Source of the DNA: CG03 sp034660675
Lineage (GTDB): Bacteria; CG03
Direction of reading: 5' to 3'
NCBI GenBank assembly: GCA_034660675.1
Contig: JAYEJT010000146.1
Span: 1 to 36,582, forward strand
Length of the DNA stretch: 36,582 nt
The notes beneath the pieces are model-generated. The model made no database searches, had not been told where the DNA came from, and saw only the letters and a program-made list of their open reading frames with translations. The position numbers and the translations under genes are program-made. Shown piece by piece: positions 29,633-36,582 of the stretch; position 1 is the stretch's first letter; every line of letters starts with the position of its first letter.

Positions 29633-30801
29633 TTTCCCTTCCTTATTTTTACAAAAAATCTTTTACCGGCCTTGAGCAACATCCCGTCTTTTATTTCTAC
29701 TTTTTCCCTGAAATTTTTCAGCACTTCTCCATCGAGAGAAACGGCTCCCTGTTCTATGAGCTGCCTGGCGCGGGTTTTAGAAGGCGCGCCGCCTGATGAA
29801 AAAACAAGTTCCGAGAGAGTCATCTCATCTTTATCTGCCAGGAAATCCCCGACATCTTCGGGCACCCCTTTTTTGACAATAACTTTCTCAAAATGCTCCG
29901 CGGCCGCGTCCGCTTCCTCTTTTGAACATATGTATCCGGTTATGTTATGCGCTAAAACAGCTTTCGCTCTACGGGGATCAGAACCCTCAATCGCGCCGCT
30001 GTCAACAAAAGACAGGGTTTTCGCCCATTCATACATAAGAGAATCGCTCGCCGACATAACTTTACCGTAAATATCCTCGGGGTTCTCGTCGAGGCCTATG
30101 TAATTACCGTAACTTTTGCTCATCTTCTTCACTCCGTCAAGGCCATTAAGAAGAGGCAGCGTCATCACCGCCTGCGGGGCCTGACCGTATTTGTGCTGAA
30201 TCGTGCGTCCCAGCAGAAGATTGAATATCTGGTCATTTCCGCCTATTTCAACGTCCGCCTTCAAATGCGCGGAATCATAACCCTGGAGAAGGGGATAAAG
30301 AAATTCAACACCCGAAATATCTATGTTGTTCCTGAATCTTTCTTTGAAATCCCGCCTTTCAAGCATTCTGGCAACCGTGTACATGGAGGAAAGCTCAAAA
30401 ATCTTCATAAGATTTATTTTTTCAAGCCACCCGGAATTGTGCACAACCTGTGTGTATTTTTTATCCAGTATGCGGAAAATCTGGTTCTGATAAGTTTTTG
30501 AGTTTTCTTCTATCTGCTCTTTTGACAGCACCGGCCTTGTCTTGCTGCGGCCGGAGGGATCGCCTATGCGCGCCGTAAAATCTCCTATTATAAAAATTAT
30601 CTTGTGCCCGAGCTCGCCGAAGCGGCGGAGCTTGTCCAGCACGACAACGTGACCGAGATGAATATCGGGAGCGGAGGGATCGGCGCCGAATTTGATTCTC
30701 AGCGGACGGCCGAGAGAAAGTTTGTCTTTGAGTTCTTTCTCCTCTATGATTTCCGTACAGCCGAATTTTAAAATATCAAATTGTTCGTCAGCGCTTAGCA
30801 T
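29629..30801 (-). CDS. tyrS: Tyrosyl-tRNA synthetase
   Basis: Class I synthetase for tyrosine. With the ATG at 30801 it has 390 residues. The HIGH motif is HLGH (about 48-51), tyrosine-specific residues lie in FLYPLLQGYD and GGNDQ, and KMSKS is at about 226-230. A C-terminal S4 RNA-binding domain ends with VEIKDGMLLKAGKRFF. The frame can be read from a TTG at 30822, which would overlap the epimerase by 35 bases; the ATG overlaps it by 14. Neither start has a strong ribosome-binding site, so reinitiation after the epimerase stop is likely. Confidence 0.95.
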   Translation of the reverse strand: MLSADEQFDILKFGCTEIIEEKELKDKLSLGRPLRIKFGADPSAPDIHLGHVVVLDKLRRFGELGHKIIFIIGDFTARIGDPSGRSKTRPVLSKEQIEENSKTYQNQIFRILDKKYTQVVHNSGWLEKINLMKIFELSSMYTVARMLERRDFKERFRNNIDISGVEFLYPLLQGYDSAHLKADVEIGGNDQIFNLLLGRTIQHKYGQAPQAVMTLPLLNGLDGVKKMSKSYGNYIGLDENPEDIYGKVMSASDSLMYEWAKTLSFVDSGAIEGSDPRRAKAVLAHNITGYICSKEEADAAAEHFEKVIVKKGVPEDVGDFLADKDEMTLSELVFSSGGAPSKTRARQLIEQGAVSLDGEVLKNFREKVEIKDGMLLKAGKRFFVKIRKGK

Positions 30802-31735
30802 ATTTTTTCTTGAAATATTCAACAGTCTTTTTTAGCCCCGCGTCAAACGTGACCCTGCCCTTGAAACCGAGCTGTTTTTTTATTTTAGCAGCGGAAGCCA
30901 GCGTTTTAAAAACATCCCCCGCCCTCACAGGCAGAAGATCCGGCTTTACGTTTTTCCCGAGAATTTTGTTTATTTTGCGTGCCAGATCTAAAACGGTGGT
31001 GTCTTTGCCGCAGGCGACATTAAACACTTCTCCCGACACTTTTTTATTTCTCGCGGCGAGAAGATTCGCCTCAACGACATTTTCAACAAAGGTAAAATCT
31101 CTTGACTGTTTCCCGTTTCCGAATATGGGCGGGCGCACATCGTTGATCACCGAATGAATAAATTTCGGCACCACAACAGCATACTCATCATCCAGCGCCT
31201 GCCGCGGGCCGAAAACATTGAAATATCTCAGGGCGACAGTCTCAAGACCATAATGCTCCGAAAATATGCGGCAGTAATATTCACCGGCGAGTTTGGATAA
31301 CGCGTAAGGGGAAATAAGAAGAGGCATATCTTTTTCCTCCTGAGGAAACTTTGATGTATCGCCGTAAATGGAACTTGAAGAAGCTATAACAATTTTTTTT
31401 ACACCCGCGTTCCTTGATGCGTAGAGCATATTGAGCGTGCCGTTTATGTTAACATCATTATAGGCATACGGATCATTCATTGATTTAGGCACCGACCTCA
31501 ACGCCGCCTGATGCAGAACATAATCAACGCCCTTACAGGCTTTCCTGCAGGTTCTCACATCCCTGATATCCCCTCTTATGAGCCGGAAATTCTTCTTTCC
31601 CTTTGTAAACGGTATGTTGGACATTTTACCCGATGAAAAGTTATCCAGAACAACCACTTCATTTTTGGTTTTGATCAGCTTTTCCACTATGTGCGAACCT
31701 ATAAAACCGGCTCCGCCTGTTACAAGATATTTCAT
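30788..31735 (-). CDS. NAD-dependent sugar-nucleotide epimerase/dehydratase (SDR)
   Basis: An extended short-chain dehydrogenase of 315 residues. The NAD-binding GGAGFIG is at 7-13, Ser120-122 are in ASSSSIYGD, and the catalytic Tyr144-x3-Lys148 is in SPYALSKLAGE. Features such as ALRSVPKSMNDP and RYFNVFGPRQ point to the UDP-glucose/UDP-GlcNAc 4-epimerase group. It probably supplies activated sugars for surface glycans, which fits the glycosyltransferase at the window's left end. AGGAGAATG before the ATG is a good ribosome-binding site. Exact substrate cannot be read from sequence. Confidence 0.92.
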   Translation of the reverse strand: MKYLVTGGAGFIGSHIVEKLIKTKNEVVVLDNFSSGKMSNIPFTKGKKNFRLIRGDIRDVRTCRKACKGVDYVLHQAALRSVPKSMNDPYAYNDVNINGTLNMLYASRNAGVKKIVIASSSSIYGDTSKFPQEEKDMPLLISPYALSKLAGEYYCRIFSEHYGLETVALRYFNVFGPRQALDDEYAVVVPKFIHSVINDVRPPIFGNGKQSRDFTFVENVVEANLLAARNKKVSGEVFNVACGKDTTVLDLARKINKILGKNVKPDLLPVRAGDVFKTLASAAKIKKQLGFKGRVTFDAGLKKTVEYFKKKYAKR

Positions 31736-31747
31736 TTTTTCATTCTC

Positions 31748-33031
31748 CTATTTTTGCTTTTCCCACATCAGCAGCTGCGCCACAGAGGCCAGCGTGGAGC
31801 CTTCTTTTATTTCTTCCCTTATTCTGTTTTCTCTCTCCAGAACATCCATCGCCCTGTTTGTGAATTCAGCGGCTTTCTCTTTCGGAATTGCCACAACACC
31901 GTCGTCATCTCCGATGATCCAGTCTCCTTTCTTTATCCTCACACCGCTTATGACGACCGGCACGCCTATTTCGCCGAAACCCTTCGGCTCCCCGGCCTGG
32001 GGCGTAACGGCGGAAGAAAAAACGGGAAGATTCATTTTTTTGATATCGGCTGTGTCTCTGACGGCGCCTGATATAACAATTCCGCCGAGACCTTTCTGGA
32101 GGGCGCTATGCGTGGCGAGTTCTCCCCAAACGGCCGGCGTGCCTCCTCCGGCGTCAATAACAAGAACGTCTCCTTTTTCAGCCATGTCTATGGCCTCGAC
32201 CGGTTTGGCCCAGTCTCCGGGATATGTCCGCACCGTCAAAGCGCGGCCGGCCATACGTTTACCCTCCGTAACGGGTTTAATCCCTTTAAGGGGAAGACCC
32301 CTGTGGAGAGCATCGGACATGTTCGCCGCCGACACTTTTCCCAGAACGCTTTTGATATTTTTTTCATCAACCCTGACGAAATATTCGCTCGGTATGGCTA
32401 TGTTGTCTTTCAGGGCCTGTTTTATTTTTTTCGTTTCCTCTTCCGGATTTTTTGCTTTTGTTATCGCGCCGCCGACGATCACGGTGCCCACCCCCCGCGC
32501 GGCATAAGACGCCGCTGTGGCGGAATTAATCCCTCCCGCTATAACAACGGGAATATTCGTGCGGCTCACAAGTTCATCCAGCAGGGAAGAGCCTTCCCTG
32601 CCGCGCATCTGCTCATCTATGGAAATGTGTATCCCCAGATAATTCGCCGAAAGACCCAGGAATTTTTCTACTTCATCAACGGCGGTCACGCCTATAAAAT
32701 CAATCATTATCTCGGCGCCGTAATTGAGCCCCGCTTCAACGCACTCCTTGACCGTGGCAACGCCCGCTGAAGAGCAGACCGTCACTATGCCCGCTCCGGC
32801 TTTCGCGGCCATTTCCACTTCCGCTCGGCCAGTGTCCATTATCTTCATATCGGCAACAATGGGAATATCCTTAAATTCCGCGCGGAGAGCCCGCACCGCC
32901 TCAAGGCCGCAGCTTTTTATAAGCGGCGTTCCCGCCTCAAGAATGTCCGCGCCTCCGGCGACAGCCGCGCGGGCGGCTTTAAGAGCCCTGGGTAGATCCA
33001 CAAAATCAAGAGCAATCTGCAATTTAGCCAT
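31748..33031 (-). CDS. Hexulose-6-phosphate synthase fused to RraA-like domain
   Basis: A 427-residue two-domain protein. Residues 1-210 are an OMP-decarboxylase-fold hexulose-phosphate synthase: IALDFVDL, ADMKIMDTG with the D-x-K-x2-D metal/catalytic motif, and a phosphate loop VIAGGINSATA. Residues 215-427 are an RraA/demethylmenaquinone methyltransferase-like domain, many of which are aldolases: DALHRGLP, ALTVRTYPGDW, VIDAGGGTPAVWGELAT and GAVRD. HPS condenses formaldehyde with ribulose 5-phosphate, or runs in reverse to make pentose phosphate. Such fusions occur in archaea and some bacteria. The partner PHI isomerase is not in the window. AAGGAT precedes the ATG. Confidence 0.92.
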   Translation of the reverse strand: MAKLQIALDFVDLPRALKAARAAVAGGADILEAGTPLIKSCGLEAVRALRAEFKDIPIVADMKIMDTGRAEVEMAAKAGAGIVTVCSSAGVATVKECVEAGLNYGAEIMIDFIGVTAVDEVEKFLGLSANYLGIHISIDEQMRGREGSSLLDELVSRTNIPVVIAGGINSATAASYAARGVGTVIVGGAITKAKNPEEETKKIKQALKDNIAIPSEYFVRVDEKNIKSVLGKVSAANMSDALHRGLPLKGIKPVTEGKRMAGRALTVRTYPGDWAKPVEAIDMAEKGDVLVIDAGGGTPAVWGELATHSALQKGLGGIVISGAVRDTADIKKMNLPVFSSAVTPQAGEPKGFGEIGVPVVISGVRIKKGDWIIGDDDGVVAIPKEKAAEFTNRAMDVLERENRIREEIKEGSTLASVAQLLMWEKQK

Positions 33032-33032
33032 C

Positions 33033-33464
33033 TTAATCCTTTCCTCCGCTGCCCATCACCGTCACCATAATTTCCCTCTCGCGCGGACGGCTGTCCGTGT
33101 CTATGAATACAATCCTCTGCCAGACGCCGAGAACGGCCTCACCTTTTCTGACGGGAATTGTCATGTCCGGGCCTATGAGAGAAGCCCTCACATGAGAATG
33201 GCCGTTACGTGCGGCGTGCGACAGATTGTGCTTGTAGTCTCCGTCTGAAGGTATGATCTTCTCAAAAAAATCCTTAAAATCCTCCAACAGGCCGCTTTCC
33301 GTTTCTATCGCGGTTATCGCTCCCGTCGCTCCGGGGGCAAAAACATTCACCAAACCGTCTTCGGCGCCGGAAGTCTCAACAGCTTTCTGCAGGCGGGAGG
33401 TAATATCCACAATATCAAAATTCCCTTTGGTGGCAAATCTGACGGCGCTTTTCTTTATAATCAT
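33033..33464 (-). CDS. YjbQ/UPF0047 family protein
   Basis: A 143-residue protein of the YjbQ family: NVFAPGATGAITAIE, DYKHNLSHAARNGHSHVRASLIGPDMTIPV, LGVWQRIVFIDTD and REREIMVTVMG. Family members have been called secondary thiamine-phosphate synthases because overproduction can rescue thiE loss; the physiological reaction is not certain. Conserved His residues (NLSHAA, NGHSH) form a likely metal site. It ends one base before the HPS-RraA gene, which suggests co-expression with that pathway. Confidence 0.92.
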   Translation of the reverse strand: MIIKKSAVRFATKGNFDIVDITSRLQKAVETSGAEDGLVNVFAPGATGAITAIETESGLLEDFKDFFEKIIPSDGDYKHNLSHAARNGHSHVRASLIGPDMTIPVRKGEAVLGVWQRIVFIDTDSRPREREIMVTVMGSGGKD

Positions 33465-33526
33465 TGTCTATAAAAGCATTTTTAGGGGCTTTTTTCAATA
33501 ATGGAGTCGGGTCTTGACCACGCCTC

Positions 33527-35155
33527 TCACTCATTCTCTATTTCGTCAAGTATTTTGTTCAGCCAGCTCAACGATTCGGAGATGTTGCCTAATGCCTCTT
33601 TGTAATTTTTATTTTTAAGGGAGCCTTCTGCTTTCAGAGTCAGGGATTCCGGGTATGACACATTGACCCCCACCTTCCTCGCGGTCTTCGCCAGAGATCC
33701 CGCCTCGCTAATCATGGCTTTTATGTTATCCTCAAAAAGTTTTTTAACCGAAGCTTCTAAGATCAGCAGTTTAGCCCCGCAGTCTTTTAATTTGCCCTTT
33801 TTGCGCAGGGCCGAAACCCTCTCTAATATGGCCAGAGGCTCCGAAGAATTCCAGCGCATTAAATCCGCGGTCTTAAGAAGCTCTTTCTGCCCGTCAATGC
33901 GTTTTTCAAGAGCCCTGCTTTCTTTCTTTTTTCTTTCTGCCTTCCTCTCTTTTTTCTCTTTAATCTGTTTTTGTGAAACAGCGATGATGTCTCCCCTGTG
34001 CGGCTCTTTTATGACGTCCTGCCCCATAATGAGAGCTTCATAAACAAGCGGCTTTTCTGAAAGACGATCCATCACCGCGCCGCGGGCTATTATCCTGTTT
34101 TCTCTTGATACCACAAAATTTTCGCTGACACTAATTTCGGAATTAAAATTTATCCAAAACCGCTTTTCGCCGGCCGCGCTCACATCCGCGACTATATCGC
34201 TGATAGAACCTGCCTTCACGTAGCGTTTTGCTTCTTTTTTCTTCTTGGCTATTTTTTTGGAAATCTTTTTCGCGAATCCCGGCATATCAAATTCGTATCT
34301 CACCGTGCTGAAAATTGAACTTCCGGCATCACCGCGGCTGAAATAACTCAAATCCACCGTCACCGGCTTAAATTCAAAAGAAACACCGGCCGAAACGATA
34401 AGGTCACTTTCAGATTCCGACAGAACATTCCCCTCCATAACAATATTTTCAAATCTGTATTTTACGCCGGCCCGGACACCGGAAGTTTCCGACGACCTCA
34501 AACCCATAGATAAAGCGAGTTTTTCAAAATGCTCGCTGATGTTTACTTCGGTGACAGATAACGGCGGGAATTTATCACCGTTATAATCTATCTTCCCCAA
34601 AGAGGCACTGTGCCACACCGAAAGCGCGGTGCGGCGAAATCTCATCTCAAAACCGGCGGAGGGGATAACAGCGCTGTACGCGTCCCCGTCAAGATCCTCA
34701 CCGGCGCTTGTCACGGCCGCCCCCAGCTTCATACTGTCTGCGGCGCGGAAACTCAGCGCAGCGGCATATCTGTAATTGGAATATTCCGCTTCACCCGAAG
34801 GTATACCTTCCTCATCATAGGCTTTTAAGCTCTCCGACAGATTCATCACCGCGCCATAAGCCGCCAGAGAAAACTTATTTGAAAGACGCTGGCCGAAACC
34901 GGCGGACATAACATCAAGATTACCAAGCCATTTGGCATACGAAAACTCCATGGCTGTTTTATCAACTCCGGCCAGCGCCGGGTTGGCGCCCGCCGCCGCT
35001 GGGCCGGTTTGAAGAGGCGACACTGCCAGCTTCGCGGTAAAAGGCACATCCAGAAACTCAAAGCAGCTGTTGCCCGGATTCGCCGAAGCAAAAACGGCAA
35101 AACAAATAAGCAGCGCAAAAACTCTTAGTTTTTTCTCAATATCTTTTATCTTCAT
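33527..35155 (-). CDS. PorV/UPF0164-like outer-membrane barrel with helical tail
   Basis: A 542-residue exported protein. A signal peptide (about 9-26, RVFALLICFAVFASA) is followed by a beta-rich region (about 35-295). This resembles UPF0164/PorV-like barrels: GPAAAGANPALAGVD near the start, many alternating strands, and ending in YFSRGDAGSSIFSTVRYEF. A lysine-rich segment, a small beta domain (about 320-400) and a long helical, coiled-coil-like tail (about 400-540) complete it. PorV-type barrels act with type IX secretion in delivering sorted surface proteins. The tail is not part of the usual barrel and may face the periplasm. Start overlaps the upstream stop as ATGA. Confidence 0.72.
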   Translation of the reverse strand: MKIKDIEKKLRVFALLICFAVFASANPGNSCFEFLDVPFTAKLAVSPLQTGPAAAGANPALAGVDKTAMEFSYAKWLGNLDVMSAGFGQRLSNKFSLAAYGAVMNLSESLKAYDEEGIPSGEAEYSNYRYAAALSFRAADSMKLGAAVTSAGEDLDGDAYSAVIPSAGFEMRFRRTALSVWHSASLGKIDYNGDKFPPLSVTEVNISEHFEKLALSMGLRSSETSGVRAGVKYRFENIVMEGNVLSESESDLIVSAGVSFEFKPVTVDLSYFSRGDAGSSIFSTVRYEFDMPGFAKKISKKIAKKKKEAKRYVKAGSISDIVADVSAAGEKRFWINFNSEISVSENFVVSRENRIIARGAVMDRLSEKPLVYEALIMGQDVIKEPHRGDIIAVSQKQIKEKKERKAERKKKESRALEKRIDGQKELLKTADLMRWNSSEPLAILERVSALRKKGKLKDCGAKLLILEASVKKLFEDNIKAMISEAGSLAKTARKVGVNVSYPESLTLKAEGSLKNKNYKEALGNISESLSWLNKILDEIENE

Positions 35156-35853
35156 AAATTCGCCTTAGCTTTCCTGCCCTTTTCTGTCAGTCTGTATTTT
35201 TGTTTACTGCTTTTGGGCCTGCCCGGAATGGTCATTTCTACTAAACCGTTTTTTAATGCAGGACGCAGATAAAGCAATCTGAAATTCTTCTCCGCTTTTA
35301 ATCCAAGTTTTTTTTGCAATAACCTCCTATCCATATCCCCCTTGAAGACAAATAACAGCCGCTGAACTTCGGGTGTGACTTCGGGTGTAACTTCGGGTGT
35401 GACTTCGCGAATTACCGGTAATGATACTTCTTCGGACTTTCTTAAAAATTTAGGATGAACAGGCAATTCTGCGACAAAATAACTTCGATCTTCGTCAGTG
35501 TGAAAAATTATCTGCGGAGAATCATTATTTTTAACTGCCCGCAAAATCTTCGGCATCCCGGTTCCGCGCCCCTCTGTCATATCAAGTTCTTTTAGGAATT
35601 CTCCTATCCTGCGGTTACGATATCTTCTGGAAATCATCCTGCATTTTTGAATATCTTTATCGGAAATGGATCTGTCCAGACCAGGAAAACTGCCTATAGT
35701 AATTCTATCCGGCAATATGCGCACCTCAACCGGTTCACGTATCTCATAAGAACGATGGTAAACAGCATTGGTAAGAATTTCTTCTATCGCCACATAAGGA
35801 TAATTATATCTGCGTTCCGCTTCTGCTCTATCGGGAAATTTTTGAATATTCAT
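35152..35853 (-). CDS. Short HATPase_c_4-HTH regulator lacking AlbA-like N-terminus
   Basis: A 233-residue protein from the family that usually has AlbA_2, HATPase_c_4 and winged-helix domains. Visible here are the ATPase part (PYVAIEEILTNAVYHRSYE, with the N-box), RNRRIGEFLKELDMTEGRGTGMPKI, a TPEV-repeat linker, and the C-terminal helix-turn-helix (LGLKAEKNFRLLYLRPALKN, then RPKSSKQKYRLTEKGRK). The N-terminal AlbA_2 region is absent. A longer frame to 35940 runs into the neighbouring gene and does not look like the family. The ATG at 35853 overlaps the upstream stop (ATGA), and its own stop overlaps the PorV-like start. It may be truncated or a naturally short regulator. Confidence 0.78.
   Translation of the reverse strand: MNIQKFPDRAEAERRYNYPYVAIEEILTNAVYHRSYEIREPVEVRILPDRITIGSFPGLDRSISDKDIQKCRMISRRYRNRRIGEFLKELDMTEGRGTGMPKILRAVKNNDSPQIIFHTDEDRSYFVAELPVHPKFLRKSEEVSLPVIREVTPEVTPEVTPEVQRLLFVFKGDMDRRLLQKKLGLKAEKNFRLLYLRPALKNGLVEMTIPGRPKSSKQKYRLTEKGRKAKANL
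35366..35401. repeat. Three 12-bp tandem repeats coding a TPEV linker
   Basis: The unit ACTTCGGGTGTG is repeated three times, with one base change in the second copy, followed by a partial copy. On the minus strand it codes Thr-Pro-Glu-Val repeats, which lie between the ATPase and HTH parts. The number of copies could vary between relatives by slippage. Confidence 0.85.
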
Positions 35854-36582
35854 CTTTTTATCATCAGCATGCCCTTGCTGGTTCCGTCCACCACCCAGAA
35901 ATAAAGTCCGGGCGACACGCGCGAAAAATTCCACACCCATTCGCCGTTGACCGGATCCGGCGTGACGTTCTCTTTAATCACGCATTTGCCCGATATTGTA
36001 TAAACCCCCACCTCTGCCGAAGCACCAAGATTCGTAAAAGTTATGCTGTTTCCCGTACACGGTACCGGATAAGCGTAAACGCCGGGATCTTTATTTGCCA
36101 TGAATGAAGGAAGCTCAACAAAAAGCCACACCGCAGGGCTTTCCGCGTCAAAAACAACTTCGCCGTTTGAAATATAAGACATCGCTTTTTCAAAAGACAG
36201 CGTATCGCTGTTATAAACATAAGGTATCCCGTCGGAAACAGGAATCACCGCCGTCACGGTGCCGGGCGAAACCGTAAACCCCCTGACCTCAAAATCAATA
36301 ACAGTGTATATCGCCTCAATTATGTCATACGCCGCTTTCTGCGCTGTATTCAATCCCGTTGGTAAAGTTGAAATAAAACTGACAGAGGCCGGCGATGAAA
36401 ACTGCCCCGCCGCCACCGTCACCGACGAACCCGACACACCATCAAGAAAAAAGTTTTTCTCCGACGCCGAACACACGGTTGTAAAGTAATATGAAACGGA
36501 TGACATCATGTCCTTACCGTCAATATCCTTTAACGACGAGGAAATAACAATTCTATATCTGTGGTTAAAATCAAGGCCGGGA
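35850..36582 (-). CDS. Exported protein with Ig-like domain and T9SS-type sorting domain (C-terminal part)
   Basis: The frame is open to the right edge, so only the last 243 residues are visible. At the edge, LDFNHRYRIVISSSLKDIDG looks like a bacterial Ig-like (Big_5/SbsA) domain. The C-terminal 75 residues have the type IX secretion sorting layout: VYAYPVPCTGNSITFTNLG, VGVYTISGKCVIKE, WNFSRVSPGLYFWVV and a final KGMLMIKR. Such tails direct proteins through the outer membrane. The downstream PorV-like barrel, two genes later, fits this role. Its start codon is outside the window; an ATG at 36509 is only internal. Confidence 0.78.
   Translation of the reverse strand, partial: PGLDFNHRYRIVISSSLKDIDGKDMMSSVSYYFTTVCSASEKNFFLDGVSGSSVTVAAGQFSSPASVSFISTLPTGLNTAQKAAYDIIEAIYTVIDFEVRGFTVSPGTVTAVIPVSDGIPYVYNSDTLSFEKAMSYISNGEVVFDAESPAVWLFVELPSFMANKDPGVYAYPVPCTGNSITFTNLGASAEVGVYTISGKCVIKENVTPDPVNGEWVWNFSRVSPGLYFWVVDGTSKGMLMIKR

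Noticed and set aside
31578..32507. Long plus-strand frame of 309 codons
   Set aside because: It lies entirely opposite the epimerase and Hps-RraA genes, whose motifs are unmistakable; the plus-strand product is Ser/Pro/Phe-rich low-quality sequence typical of an antisense shadow.
33465..33500. Possible third leaderless promoter, or AT-rich terminator, upstream of yjbQ
   Set aside because: The candidate -35 (TTGAAA) is 19 bases from the -10-like TTTTAT, and the AAAAGC/GCTTTT stem is only six base pairs; neither is convincing.
1..36582. CRISPR arrays, phage structural genes or rRNA genes
   Set aside because: Read for regularly spaced repeats, capsid/tail/terminase motifs and rRNA signatures; none seen. 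The Cas4-like cysteines belong to the AddAB-like nucleases.

Overview
The window is a densely packed bacterial chromosome segment of moderate GC content. Genes often overlap by 1 to 35 bases and run mostly leftward on the minus strand. The machinery is bacterial and diderm: GatCAB amidotransferase, GreA, a bS22/COX24-type small ribosomal protein, AddAB-like recombination nucleases, an outer-membrane PorV/UPF0164-like barrel, and a large exported protein with a type IX secretion-style C-terminal sorting domain. The Hps-RraA fusion, DUF6485, DUF5665 and the sorting-domain protein recall uncultured lineages such as Elusimicrobiota or Omnitrophota. That placement is an inference; no rRNA is present to confirm it.

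Layout. Bases 1-10315 look like one long minus-strand operon starting at an apparently leaderless hisS: hisS-thrC-folK-panC-gatC-gatA-gatB, then two CheY-like receivers, a membrane histidine kinase and a glycosyltransferase cut by the left edge. Bases 10382-11713 hold a two-gene HATPase/STAS-like cassette. Its perfect consensus promoter carries two palindromic operator-like sites, and its start codon sits where transcription should begin. Bases 11714-13195 are an accessory patch with hicB, a frameshifted hicA, a chimeric IS3 orfA fragment, a small membrane protein and IS-end-like repeats. Bases 13196-20051 form a second minus-strand operon: PPC/DUF296, DUF3467, VanZ, bS22-like, AddB-like, AddA-like, DUF6485.

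Back-to-back promoters at 20110-20154 separate that operon from a plus-strand group: a single-domain receiver, a TPR/transmembrane protein, a 182-bp inverted-repeat element, a coiled-coil zinc-ribbon protein and pgi. Next come tRNA-Lys and tRNA-Glu, a macrodomain protein, tRNA-Pro and a REP-like 43-bp palindrome. From 26545 to the right edge, minus-strand genes cover envelope work (DUF368 lipid-carrier flippase family, M23 peptidase), information processing (greA, tyrS), sugar metabolism (SDR epimerase, Hps-RraA fusion, YjbQ), and an exported-protein cluster (PorV-like barrel, a short HATPase-HTH regulator, a sorting-domain protein running off the right edge).

The most unusual items are the operator-controlled leaderless HATPase/STAS cassette, the leaderless hisS operon head, the abutting divergent promoters, the 182-bp inverted-repeat element, the AddAB pair with an iron-sulphur cysteine pattern in both subunits, and the regulator wedged with ATGA overlaps on both sides between two cell-envelope genes.
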